Positions 15,337 through 23,083 of a stretch of DNA of 40,712 nucleotides are shown piece after piece (the first letter of the stretch is position 1; each line of letters begins with the position of its first letter). Both the position numbers and the translations under genes were made by a program. Below the pieces are notes generated by a model, which saw only the letters and a list, made by a program, of their open reading frames with translations, did no database searches and had not been told where the DNA came from. Origin of the DNA: an uncultured Bacilli bacterium (GTDB lineage Bacteria; Bacillota_I; Bacilli_A; RF39; UBA660); contig CANQHE010000008.1 in assembly GCA_947623735.1 (NCBI GenBank), positions 1 through 40,712 on the forward strand, written 5' to 3'.

Positions 15337-16605
15337 TTATTCTTTAATCATTTTAACAACACTCATCTCTTTTGTATCTATACTATTTATTACCTCTACT
15401 ATCTCATCCATGGTAAGACTTTCATAAATATTTTTTAAATCTTCTTTTATTTCCCCATAATTAATTAAATAATTTTGTAAAATATTATTAACTGTTTCAC
15501 TATCTTCATAATTCATAACTAAAGTTGCAATCGCTGAATTAATCTTTCTTTTAAAATCATCTTCATCTATCTCTAAATTTGCCAATTTTTCTTCAACTCT
15601 TTTTATCGCTTCATCAATATATTTACTCTCGATAGTAATATCAATTATAACATAATCTTCTCCTACTATTCTATTTTCATCCAAATAAGTAATTAATCCA
15701 TTTTTAAGCATCTCTTCTTTTAAATCCGATGTATCGCCAAAATTACTATTCAAAAGAATATTTAAAAGAATATTTAATTTAACTCTATCCTGACATTTAA
15801 ACTCTTTAATCGGTATTTTAATTCCTATTTTGGCTTTCGCAACTTCTACTTTAGACTTTATAACTTCTTCCCTTTTATAGACATATTTCGGTTCTTTAAC
15901 TTTAATAATCTTCGGATTAGCATACTCCCCTATATCTTTTTTCTCTAATGTTTTATTAACATTTTCTTCTACTTCATAAGGATTAACATTCCCACATATA
16001 ATTAAAAACATATTTTTCGGATGATAAAAAGTATTATAAATTAGTTCTATATCTTTAAGTTCTATTTTTTTAATATCTTCTATTTCCCCCGCGATTAATT
16101 CTCTAAACTTTTCATTTTTATATATACATTTATTAAAAGTAAAATAAAGATTATTATAAGGCTGATCCTTCATCATATTAATTTCACTACTAATTATACC
16201 TCTTTCATTTTTAATAATATCTTTTGTAAAATAAGGATTAAAAACATAATCTAACAAATTATTTAAATTATCTAAAAACTTATTAGTTCCATAAACAGTA
16301 TAACTAGTATATTTAAAAGTTGTAAAAGCATTAATACTACTACCTAAAGGGTCAAATATATCATTCGCAGTTTTATCTTTATCCACATGAAACTTAATAT
16401 GTTCCATAAAATGGGCTATCCCCTGTGGTACTCTATATTTTTTACTTCCCACTTGAAAATCAGTATGAATTGACCCATATTTAACATTTAAGGAAATATA
16501 AAAACTTTTCACATAATCATTTTTCCATATATAAATAGGTAGTCCATCTTTAGATACTGTATAATATATTTCTTCATCTAATCCCTTAAGTTTAATTACA
16601 TCCAC
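15337..16605 (-). CDS. ymfH: M16 zinc metallopeptidase, active-type subunit (YmfH-like)
   Basis: 422 residues. The inverted zinc motif HFMEH is at residues 65-69 with the third ligand Glu in SSEINMM near 141, so the catalytic site is complete. The second half is the degenerate M16 domain typical of the family. In Bacillota these proteins come as a pair with an inactive partner (YmfF), and here that gene lies 3 bp upstream. Substrate unknown; related pairs process small peptides. The pair forms a two-gene operon converging on rpsD. Confidence 0.88.
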   Translation of the reverse strand: MDVIKLKGLDEEIYYTVSKDGLPIYIWKNDYVKSFYISLNVKYGSIHTDFQVGSKKYRVPQGIAHFMEHIKFHVDKDKTANDIFDPLGSSINAFTTFKYTSYTVYGTNKFLDNLNNLLDYVFNPYFTKDIIKNERGIISSEINMMKDQPYNNLYFTFNKCIYKNEKFRELIAGEIEDIKKIELKDIELIYNTFYHPKNMFLIICGNVNPYEVEENVNKTLEKKDIGEYANPKIIKVKEPKYVYKREEVIKSKVEVAKAKIGIKIPIKEFKCQDRVKLNILLNILLNSNFGDTSDLKEEMLKNGLITYLDENRIVGEDYVIIDITIESKYIDEAIKRVEEKLANLEIDEDDFKRKINSAIATLVMNYEDSETVNNILQNYLINYGEIKEDLKNIYESLTMDEIVEVINSIDTKEMSVVKMIKE

Positions 16606-16608
16606 TTT

Positions 16609-17868
16609 TTATTCCCCCTCTAAAACAAAATTTATATTCGGTTTAATTTTAATCGCAACCTTCATTATATCTTCTCTCGTAATATCTTTAACCATTTTAA
16701 TTCTCTCATCTATTAAAGGTAACCCTAAAAACACGTGAAAAACTAAATTATTAATAATACCCGCGGGACTATCAAAAGCTAAATTAAGCGCAAAAATAAA
16801 ACTTTCTTTAGCATTATTTATTTCATCTTCTCTAAATTTTCCTTCTCTCATTTCTCTAAATGCTTGATTAATTAATCTTTGTCCCTTGCGAATATCTTTT
16901 TTATCTATGGAAGTTTCAATAACAAGCAAATTATCATACTTTAAATACATACTTCTAATGCCATAGCATAAACCATTTTTTTCTCTTAAAAGTTGATATA
17001 ACTTGGTATTAAGTCCTCCACCCCCAAGTAGATAATTATAAAAATTAAAAGTAATTGTTTTCTCTTTTTCACTTAAGTTTTCTAAACTATATACGTTAAC
17101 TAAACAAGTTTCTACAAAATTACTTTTCTCTTTTATTTTTTTAAGTTTTCCTTTTACTTTATTATCGACATACATATCATATTCTTTAGTTTTAATAACC
17201 GGATTTTTAAAATATTTAAATACTAAATTAGCCATTTTATCCATATCTATATTACCTACAATAAATATATCACATAAATTATTATTAATAAGTTCTTGAT
17301 AAGCCTCAGTTAATTTTTTAGGCGTAATTTCTTCTAATTCTTCCACCGAACCCAAAACACTTAATCTTGTTGGTGATGCTTTATCTAAATTATTTAAGGC
17401 TTTTTTTAATGCCACCCGATTAATATCTTCTTCGATACTAAGTATTTCATCATGCAACCTATTCTTAACTACATTAAAATTTTTTATATCAAATTCTTGC
17501 GCCTCAATAAAAGGATTCATAATCATTTCAAAAGGTAATTTAACTACTTCCTCCAAATATTTTTCATCATTAACATAACTCGGATTTAAAAAAGATAATA
17601 CAAACGAAGTCATTATTAAATTACCAGTTTTATTTGTAACTCCATAAAAATTTGCCTGATAAAGTTCCTCTAATTTTCTTGCGACCATTTTTCTTGATTG
17701 ATATTTACTCGAACAATCGGTCATTAAATCAGCTAAAAAGGTCTTTACTAAAAAATTTTCTTCTTTAACTTTATCTCTAAAAACTATTTCCATATTAACT
17801 GTTTTAAATCTATTTGTCTTAACTGTGTGAATATTAAATGATGGATATTCATAAGTTTTATATTCCAT
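16609..17868 (-). CDS. ymfF: M16 family protein, inactive-type partner (YmfF-like)
   Basis: 419 residues with the M16 fold pattern (N-terminal KTNRFKTVNMEIVFRD, central LGGGGLNTKLYQLLREKNGLCYGI, the conserved R/Y-type pocket segment). At the place of HxxEH it has LADLMTDCSS, so no zinc site is present. M16 peptidases often work as an active plus inactive pair; the gene order and 3-bp gap to the active gene support this here. The ribosome binding site GAGGTG precedes the ATG. Confidence 0.85.
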   Translation of the reverse strand: MEYKTYEYPSFNIHTVKTNRFKTVNMEIVFRDKVKEENFLVKTFLADLMTDCSSKYQSRKMVARKLEELYQANFYGVTNKTGNLIMTSFVLSFLNPSYVNDEKYLEEVVKLPFEMIMNPFIEAQEFDIKNFNVVKNRLHDEILSIEEDINRVALKKALNNLDKASPTRLSVLGSVEELEEITPKKLTEAYQELINNNLCDIFIVGNIDMDKMANLVFKYFKNPVIKTKEYDMYVDNKVKGKLKKIKEKSNFVETCLVNVYSLENLSEKEKTITFNFYNYLLGGGGLNTKLYQLLREKNGLCYGIRSMYLKYDNLLVIETSIDKKDIRKGQRLINQAFREMREGKFREDEINNAKESFIFALNLAFDSPAGIINNLVFHVFLGLPLIDERIKMVKDITREDIMKVAIKIKPNINFVLEGE

Positions 17869-17886
17869 TTGCTCACCTCAAGTATT

Positions 17887-17895
17887 ATTATAACA
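17887..17895 (-). promoter_or_regulatory. Extended -10 promoter of the M16 pair
   Basis: Minus strand TGTTATAAT, an extended -10 element with no good -35. Confidence 0.5.
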
Positions 17896-17918
17896 CAAAT
17901 TCCAAAATTTATTAATTA

Positions 17919-18056
17919 TTACTTAGTTATTGTAAGCACTCCCTCATTATTACTATGATTTATACTAGCAAGTCTCGTATTAATGGCTACTATCCCCAAA
18001 AATATTACGGCATATAATAATATAACTCCTCCATAATTAATTAAAACTTTTTTCAT
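17919..18056 (-). CDS. 45-residue membrane protein under SOS control, divergent from lexA
   Basis: Translating the minus strand from ATG 18056 (AGGAG ribosome binding site 9 nt before) gives 45 residues ending in TAA. A short basic start (MKKVLINYGG) leads into one hydrophobic span at about residues 11-25 (VILLYAVIFLGIVAI), then a polar tail of about 20 residues. It has its own promoter, with a LexA-type box sitting between -35 and -10. In Bacillus the gene divergent from lexA is yneA, an SOS-induced division inhibitor with one membrane helix and a LysM domain. This protein has no LysM and is far shorter, so it is an analogue by position only. Confidence 0.7.
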   Translation of the reverse strand: MKKVLINYGGVILLYAVIFLGIVAINTRLASINHSNNEGVLTITK

Positions 18057-18079
18057 CAACAATCACTCCTTACACGAAC

Positions 18080-18109
18080 ATTATATCGCAAATACATGTG
18101 TTCGCTCAA
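18080..18109 (-). promoter_or_regulatory. Promoter of the 45-residue membrane protein gene
   Basis: Minus strand TTGAGC (18104-18109), 18 bp, TATAAT (18080-18085). Confidence 0.65.
18092..18104. promoter_or_regulatory. LexA (SOS) box in the small membrane protein promoter
   Basis: Minus strand CGAACACATGTAT, placed in the spacer between -35 and -10, the classic repressing position. Confidence 0.7.
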
Positions 18110-18194
18110 TGCTTTTTAAATCAAATTTACACTTAAATTTTAATATTACTTAAAAATCAAATAAAAAAATGTAAAGTAAATTTTAAATCTCAAA

Positions 18195-18210
18195 ATACAA
18201 ATGTTTGACA
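18195..18210 (+). promoter_or_regulatory. LexA (SOS) box over the lexA -35
   Basis: ATACAAATGTTTG (18195-18207), the reverse complement of CAAACATTTGTAT, overlaps the -35 TTGACA (18205-18210). The -10 is TATTAT (18228-18233) after 17 bp. A weaker second dyad centred on CATATG (18213-18218) lies in the spacer. Confidence 0.7.
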
Positions 18211-18253
18211 ACCATATGTTTTTGTGATATTATGTAATTGGAGGTAATATCTT

Positions 18254-18883
18254 ATGGATAAAAATTTAAAACAAATAACTGAAAAACAAAATAACGTTTT
18301 AGACTTTATTAAAAAATTCTCGGCGGAACATGGTTATCCCCCATCAATCAGGGAAATAGGTAAAGGCCTAGGTCTTTCTAGTCCCGCGACGGTTCACACT
18401 CATGTGAAGAAACTTGTTAATGCGGGATATTTAAAAGTAGACAATAATAAATTCCGGGCTATGGAAATATTAGTTGACAATGAATACTTAGATAAGGATG
18501 AAGAATTAGTAAAAGTTCCTCTTTTAGGAAAAATAACCGCCGGTTCACCTATTGAAGCAATTGAACGTCCTAATGAATTTTTTAGTCTACCGGCTAATTT
18601 AATTCCGGCCAAAGAAACTATCTTTACTTTAAATGTTTCAGGTGAATCCATGATTAATGCGGGGATCTTTGATGGTGATGTCATTATTGTTCAAAAACAA
18701 AGCACGGCTCGTAATGGCGATATTGTTGTCGCAATGACTGATGAAAACGAAGTTACTTTAAAAACTTATTACAAAGAAAAAAATCATTTCCGTTTACAAC
18801 CCGAAAATGATACCATGGCCCCGATTATTTTAAATAATGTTACGATATTAGGAAAAGCAATAGGATTATATCGTAAGTTTTAA
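18254..18883 (+). CDS. lexA: LexA repressor
   Basis: 209 residues. N-terminal winged HTH (residues 1-70, with PPSIREIGKGLGLSSPATVHTH) binds SOS boxes. The hinge carries the Ala96-Gly97 self-cleavage site (KITAGSPI), and the C-terminal domain holds the catalytic dyad Ser132 (GESM) and Lys170 (EVTLKTYY). Cleavage is triggered by RecA filaments on single-stranded DNA. GGAGG lies 9 nt before the ATG. The box over its own -35 indicates autoregulation. Confidence 0.97.
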   Translation: MDKNLKQITEKQNNVLDFIKKFSAEHGYPPSIREIGKGLGLSSPATVHTHVKKLVNAGYLKVDNNKFRAMEILVDNEYLDKDEELVKVPLLGKITAGSPIEAIERPNEFFSLPANLIPAKETIFTLNVSGESMINAGIFDGDVIIVQKQSTARNGDIVVAMTDENEVTLKTYYKEKNHFRLQPENDTMAPIILNNVTILGKAIGLYRKF

Positions 18884-18892
18884 ATTCTTAAG

Positions 18893-18922
18893 CTTCTAGC
18901 TTTAATTAGTTAGAAGTTTTTT
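18893..18922. terminator. Bidirectional terminator between lexA and the U32 peptidase gene
   Basis: Stem CTTCTAGCT (18893-18901) with AGTTAGAAG (18908-18916), one G:T, followed by TTTTTT. It overlaps the end of the U32 gene. Confidence 0.75.
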
Positions 18923-21094
18923 AATTTCTTCTAATATTTTATCTATCTCCCAAGCGCTTTCATCTAAAAGTTCCAATCTAAATGTATTAATACCTATCTT
19001 TTTATAATAAGGAATATCTTTAATTAAATTAATTTTTTTATTACTCATCAAATGCGTAAAATTATCAGAGATAATTCTAAATTTATCTTTAGACTTATTT
19101 TCTAAATAATATTTTCCCTCACTAAGTTTTAAATTACTTTTCATATTATATTTCATAATCATATACTCTAAAGTTCCATATCCTATTATTTCTACTTCTT
19201 CCCCTTCAAGTTGTTCCATTAAAAGTTCTAATCGCGAGTTTGTAAGCTCCGGACTTAAAGTAATTCTTTTAACTCCAAGGCTATTTAATAACTTAACATA
19301 ACTACTATTAACTACATTTAAATAATAATCACTAATTACTTTATTATTAGAAGTATATTTTATACTACCAGCCTCTCCCATTAATAAATTTTCATTTTTA
19401 TATTCTTTATAATCGCGAATAACTCGCTCTAACCTGAAATAAACGTTTTCACCTTTATACTTTTGATATAACTCATAATCTGTTACATATATATAATCTA
19501 CTTTATTTTTAATTAAGGCTTTAACTTGTTCTTCACTTCTTGCTAAAGCACTTATTGTAAACTTATTAACACTTCTTTTACACACCTTAACAACAGGATA
19601 ATTAACTTTTATTTGTCTTTCTACTTTTGTTCTTTCTTTAATAAGTTTTTCCACTAATTCTCTTCTTATCTCATTTAATACTCCCACCGGAATAAAAATA
19701 TTATCCCCAATATCAAACTCAATACTTCCAAGAACAAAAGGCGTATTTCCAAGTTTACCCAGTATCTCTTTAATTCTTTTTTTATCTAAGGGACTACTTT
19801 TAGCAACCTCAACTTTTGCTCCAACTTTTTTGACAACATTCTCATTATCACTATAACTAACTCGCAAATTTTCATTTGGATGAGCATATATATTCGCCTT
19901 TATTTGAATCTTTTTCTCTAAAGTATTATGTAAATCATCTGTCAAAGCTTTACTTATCGTCAGCATTACTTTACCTAAAGCATTTAATCCTACTTTATTT
20001 TGAACCAAAACAATATCTCCTTTATTTGCTTTATTAATAAGTTTATTATTGCTATCATATAAATAATTAACATACATTCCTTCATTATTCGGAAGTCTTA
20101 TTGCATCTCCCTGTCTTAATTCCCAACTTAACTTAATTTTAATTTTAGTCTTACTAAAACCTATTACTTCCCCAATTAATACCCCCTGATGATTCGAAGA
20201 AGACATACTAATAAAATCTTTATCAGTGGCATTAAATAAATAACCTTTTGTAAACCCTCTATTATATAAACTTTTTAAATTAAATATTTCTTCGTCACTT
20301 AATTTATAATTATCATTATCAAGTAACTTCCGATATATTCTTGTAACATAACCTACATATTCCGGACTTTTCATTCTTCCTTCAATCTTAAAACTACACG
20401 CCTTACATTTCTTTAACACTTCAACATAATTAGTTGTATTAAGTTCTTTTGGACTAAGTAAATATTTATCTCTTAGAATTGTTTTATCATCTTTTATTAA
20501 GTTATACGGAACACGACATAAACCCGCGCACAAGCCTCTATTCCCACTTCTATTTAAATAACAAGAAGAAAATAAACACTCCCCAGAATAACTAATGCAT
20601 AAAGCTCCATGAATAAATATTTCTAATTCCATGTTTGTCTCTAACTTATTTATTTCATCAATCCTTAATTCTCTTGCTAAAACTACTCTTTTAACCCCTA
20701 AAGATTCAAGCAATTTTATTTGTTCGATATTATGGGTATGAGCCTGAGTTGAAGCGTGTATCTCCATATCTGGAATATACTTTCTAATTAATTTAATTAA
20801 ACCAATATCTTGAACAATTATGGCATCAACACCTATATTATATAAATAACCAATATATTCTAAACATTCTTTTATTTCATCTTCATAAATAATCGTATTT
20901 ACCGTAACATATATTTTAACCCCATATAAATGAGCCTCATAAACAGCGTCTTTTAATTCTTCATTACTAAAGTTTTTCGCATACTTTCGCGCCCCAAAAT
21001 CTTGACCAGCAAGATATACAGCATCGGCTCCATTATGTATCGCAGCCTTTAAAGATGCCATATCCCCCGCGGGTGCTAATAATTCCTTTTTCAT
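18902..21094 (-). CDS. U32 family peptidase / RlhA-type rRNA hydroxylation protein
   Basis: 730 residues from ATG 21094. A reading frame extending to a TTG at 21154 would add a hydrophobic leader, but an extended -10 (TGGTATAAT, near 21110) lies inside it, so it is not used. Start MKKELLAPAGDMASLKAAI is typical of U32 proteins, as is the Cys cluster CISYSGECLFSSCYLN followed by CAGLCR near residues 165-195, which probably binds an iron-sulfur cluster. Long U32 proteins include RlhA, needed for 23S rRNA C2501 hydroxylation, and collagenase-like peptidases. The activity here is not certain. Confidence 0.88.
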   Translation of the reverse strand: MKKELLAPAGDMASLKAAIHNGADAVYLAGQDFGARKYAKNFSNEELKDAVYEAHLYGVKIYVTVNTIIYEDEIKECLEYIGYLYNIGVDAIIVQDIGLIKLIRKYIPDMEIHASTQAHTHNIEQIKLLESLGVKRVVLARELRIDEINKLETNMELEIFIHGALCISYSGECLFSSCYLNRSGNRGLCAGLCRVPYNLIKDDKTILRDKYLLSPKELNTTNYVEVLKKCKACSFKIEGRMKSPEYVGYVTRIYRKLLDNDNYKLSDEEIFNLKSLYNRGFTKGYLFNATDKDFISMSSSNHQGVLIGEVIGFSKTKIKIKLSWELRQGDAIRLPNNEGMYVNYLYDSNNKLINKANKGDIVLVQNKVGLNALGKVMLTISKALTDDLHNTLEKKIQIKANIYAHPNENLRVSYSDNENVVKKVGAKVEVAKSSPLDKKRIKEILGKLGNTPFVLGSIEFDIGDNIFIPVGVLNEIRRELVEKLIKERTKVERQIKVNYPVVKVCKRSVNKFTISALARSEEQVKALIKNKVDYIYVTDYELYQKYKGENVYFRLERVIRDYKEYKNENLLMGEAGSIKYTSNNKVISDYYLNVVNSSYVKLLNSLGVKRITLSPELTNSRLELLMEQLEGEEVEIIGYGTLEYMIMKYNMKSNLKLSEGKYYLENKSKDKFRIISDNFTHLMSNKKINLIKDIPYYKKIGINTFRLELLDESAWEIDKILEEIKKLLTN

Positions 21095-21194
21095 AAACAT
21101 CACAAATATATTATACCATATAAAAAGGAGAACAAGGTAAAATCTTTTTAACAAAGAAGTTAGCTAGCTCTTACCTTCCAAACTCTCCAAGATA

Positions 21195-21223
21195 ATTATA
21201 TATCAATTACTTTAAATATACAA
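21195..21223 (-). promoter_or_regulatory. Promoter upstream of the U32 gene
   Basis: Minus strand TTGTAT (21218-21223), 17 bp, TATAAT (21195-21200), giving a leader of about 95 nt. The rest of 21224-21303 is AT-rich, with one hairpin-like dyad (GAAGT-GCT-ACTTC, 21243-21255) that I cannot assign. Confidence 0.5.
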
Positions 21224-21303
21224 TATTATTTTTAAAAAATGTGAAGTGCTACTTCATTTTAAATTAGCATTAAAAAATTAAAATATTCTCTCTATTTAAA
21301 GAC

Positions 21304-21330
21304 TTAAAAAAAATTAACTATGCGTTAATT
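21304..21330 (-). terminator. Terminator of rmuC
   Basis: Minus strand stem AATTAAC-GCATA-GTTAATT (21312-21330) followed by eight T; it overlaps the stop codon. Confidence 0.75.
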
Positions 21331-22408
21331 CTTCTTTCTCATCATCATCCAATTTTTCAATTTCGACTTTATTTATCGAATCAAATCTCTTCGTTATTTT
21401 TTCACTTGTGGTATTAAGTTCATCAACACTTTTACTTACGGAACTAATATTTCTCGCTAGTCTATCCCATCTCTCTTTATATCTTTGAAATTCTACCGAA
21501 AGTTTATTTAACTCATCATGAATAACTTTCGCATACTTATCTCTTTCCATATTTTTTAAAATCATCTCAATAACAGTCAAAGTTGACATGAGCGTCGTTG
21601 GACTTGTAATCCACACTTTTTTATTATAAGCATAATTAAGTAAATCAGAGTGATAAGCATTAACCTCAGCAAAAATAGCTTCCGCCGGCAAAAACATTAT
21701 GGCTTCATTCGCGGTTTCACCCGGAATAATATATTTCTCACTAATGGCATCAATATGTTTTTTAAAATCACTCTTAAATAACTTTTCAAAGGCTAAACGT
21801 TCACTAGAACTTAAACTCTTATCAGTCATTTTTTCATAATTTTCTAAAGGAAACTTTGAATCAATCGCAATAGTTCCGAGAGGTGAAGGCGCATAAAGTA
21901 AAGCATCTACTATATAACCATTACTCATTTTATGTTGAATATCATATATCCCGGTACTCGTACTTCCAAAAGCATTTTCTAAAATAAAATTAAGGTTTAC
22001 TTCTCCAAAAATACCCCGCGTTTTCTTATCCGTTAAAATACTTTGTAAAGATAGAATATCTCCTCCCAAACCATCAATTTTCTTTTGAGCTTCATCAATC
22101 TTTGTAAGTCTTTCTAACACATCCTGAAAAGTTTTATTAGTCTTCTCTAAATTTTGGTCAAGTCTTTCAGTAACGCGATTATTAATCTCGGTTAATTTGC
22201 GGTCTACTTTCTCTTCTAAAGTATCAAAATCTTTTCTTATGTCACTCGCAAAATTAACTTTAAATTCGCCAATTTCTTTAACCAAACTAAGTTCTAACTT
22301 CCCCAGTCTTTCGGTGATATCAGCATCACTTTTTCTTCTTCCTTTAATTAAATTTACAATTTGTAAAAAAACTACTACTAAAAGTATTCCCAAAACTACA
22401 TATTCCAT
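21314..22408 (-). CDS. rmuC: DNA recombination protein RmuC
   Basis: 364 residues: N-terminal membrane anchor (residues 2-19), a coiled coil to about residue 120, then the RmuC nuclease-fold domain. The PD-(D/E)XK-like core is seen as IVDALLYAPSP...TIAIDSKFPLENY near residues 165-195. RmuC limits inversions at inverted repeats in E. coli; its biochemical activity is not settled. The ribosome binding site AGGAGG overlaps the stop codon of the VTT membrane protein gene upstream, so the two are co-translated. Confidence 0.93.
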   Translation of the reverse strand: MEYVVLGILLVVVFLQIVNLIKGRRKSDADITERLGKLELSLVKEIGEFKVNFASDIRKDFDTLEEKVDRKLTEINNRVTERLDQNLEKTNKTFQDVLERLTKIDEAQKKIDGLGGDILSLQSILTDKKTRGIFGEVNLNFILENAFGSTSTGIYDIQHKMSNGYIVDALLYAPSPLGTIAIDSKFPLENYEKMTDKSLSSSERLAFEKLFKSDFKKHIDAISEKYIIPGETANEAIMFLPAEAIFAEVNAYHSDLLNYAYNKKVWITSPTTLMSTLTVIEMILKNMERDKYAKVIHDELNKLSVEFQRYKERWDRLARNISSVSKSVDELNTTSEKITKRFDSINKVEIEKLDDDEKEELTHS

Positions 22409-22419
22409 AAGTATACCTC

Positions 22420-22998
22420 CTACCCAATATGAAATTTCTTATTTACTATTCTACTAACGATATAAGCAACCAATAAAAGTATTCCTACTCTCACTAAATA
22501 TATCGGATTTTTAAGACTTTCAGCGAGACTTACACCCACAAAACCCCAGAAATAAACTAAAAATACTTTTCCCATCATTAAAGCTGTAATAAACTTTTTA
22601 TAACTCATATTTGATAAACCGGCACAAATATTAACTAAAAAGGCGGGTGTAAAAGGAACAGCAATAATTGTAACTAATTGTTCAAACTTTAAATTAGTTA
22701 TCATATCTATCGTTTTCTTACTAATTATTCCTTTACTTTTAAGTCTTTTAAATAACCAAGTCTGAACCTTCTTCCGAAATAAGAAAAAAGAAATAGAACA
22801 CCCAATACACGTAAAAATCCACGAAATAATAAACCCTAAAATATTTCCAAAAGCCAAAAAATTAAGGGTAATAAAAACAAATAAAGGTAAAATTGGTACC
22901 ATTGATTCAATAGTAATAAAAAAACAACCAATAATAGGTCCCCATATACCCATCCCACTTAATGTTACATCTATAAAACTATCTATTGCTTGAAACAT
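22420..22998 (-). CDS. VTT-domain (TVP38/TMEM64, DedA-like) membrane protein
   Basis: 192 residues from ATG 22998 (GGGG ribosome binding site). An earlier ATG at 23031 overlaps a TATAAT at 23020-23025 and is unlikely. About five to six hydrophobic segments; the reentrant-loop type segments GPIIGCFFITIESMVPILP and FTPAFLVNICAGLSNM carry the VTT/SNARE-associated pattern (E...P and the F/A-x-R/N region). Members are lipid scramblases or flippases, for example for undecaprenyl phosphate in the DedA group. Substrate not known here. Confidence 0.82.
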   Translation of the reverse strand: MFQAIDSFIDVTLSGMGIWGPIIGCFFITIESMVPILPLFVFITLNFLAFGNILGFIISWIFTCIGCSISFFLFRKKVQTWLFKRLKSKGIISKKTIDMITNLKFEQLVTIIAVPFTPAFLVNICAGLSNMSYKKFITALMMGKVFLVYFWGFVGVSLAESLKNPIYLVRVGILLLVAYIVSRIVNKKFHIG

Positions 22999-23083
22999 AA
23001 TTATCAAATCCCCAACCATATTATAATACAAATTACTCTAAATTACACTATAAATTATTTTAGTTGACATAAAAAAAAGAAAA

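Noticed and set aside
18121-18190. GTAAAGTAAATT near lexA as a further AAA-type box
   Set aside because: It is a single site without a phased partner at 23 bp.
21095-21154. N-terminal hydrophobic extension of the U32 protein from a TTG start
   Set aside because: It contains an extended -10 promoter element, and U32 proteins normally start at MKKELLAPAGD.
21224-21303. TTTAAAATGAAG-like words upstream of the U32 gene as another three-box array
   Set aside because: The spacings are 27 and 20 bp, not 23, in a very AT-rich stretch; this is probably chance.
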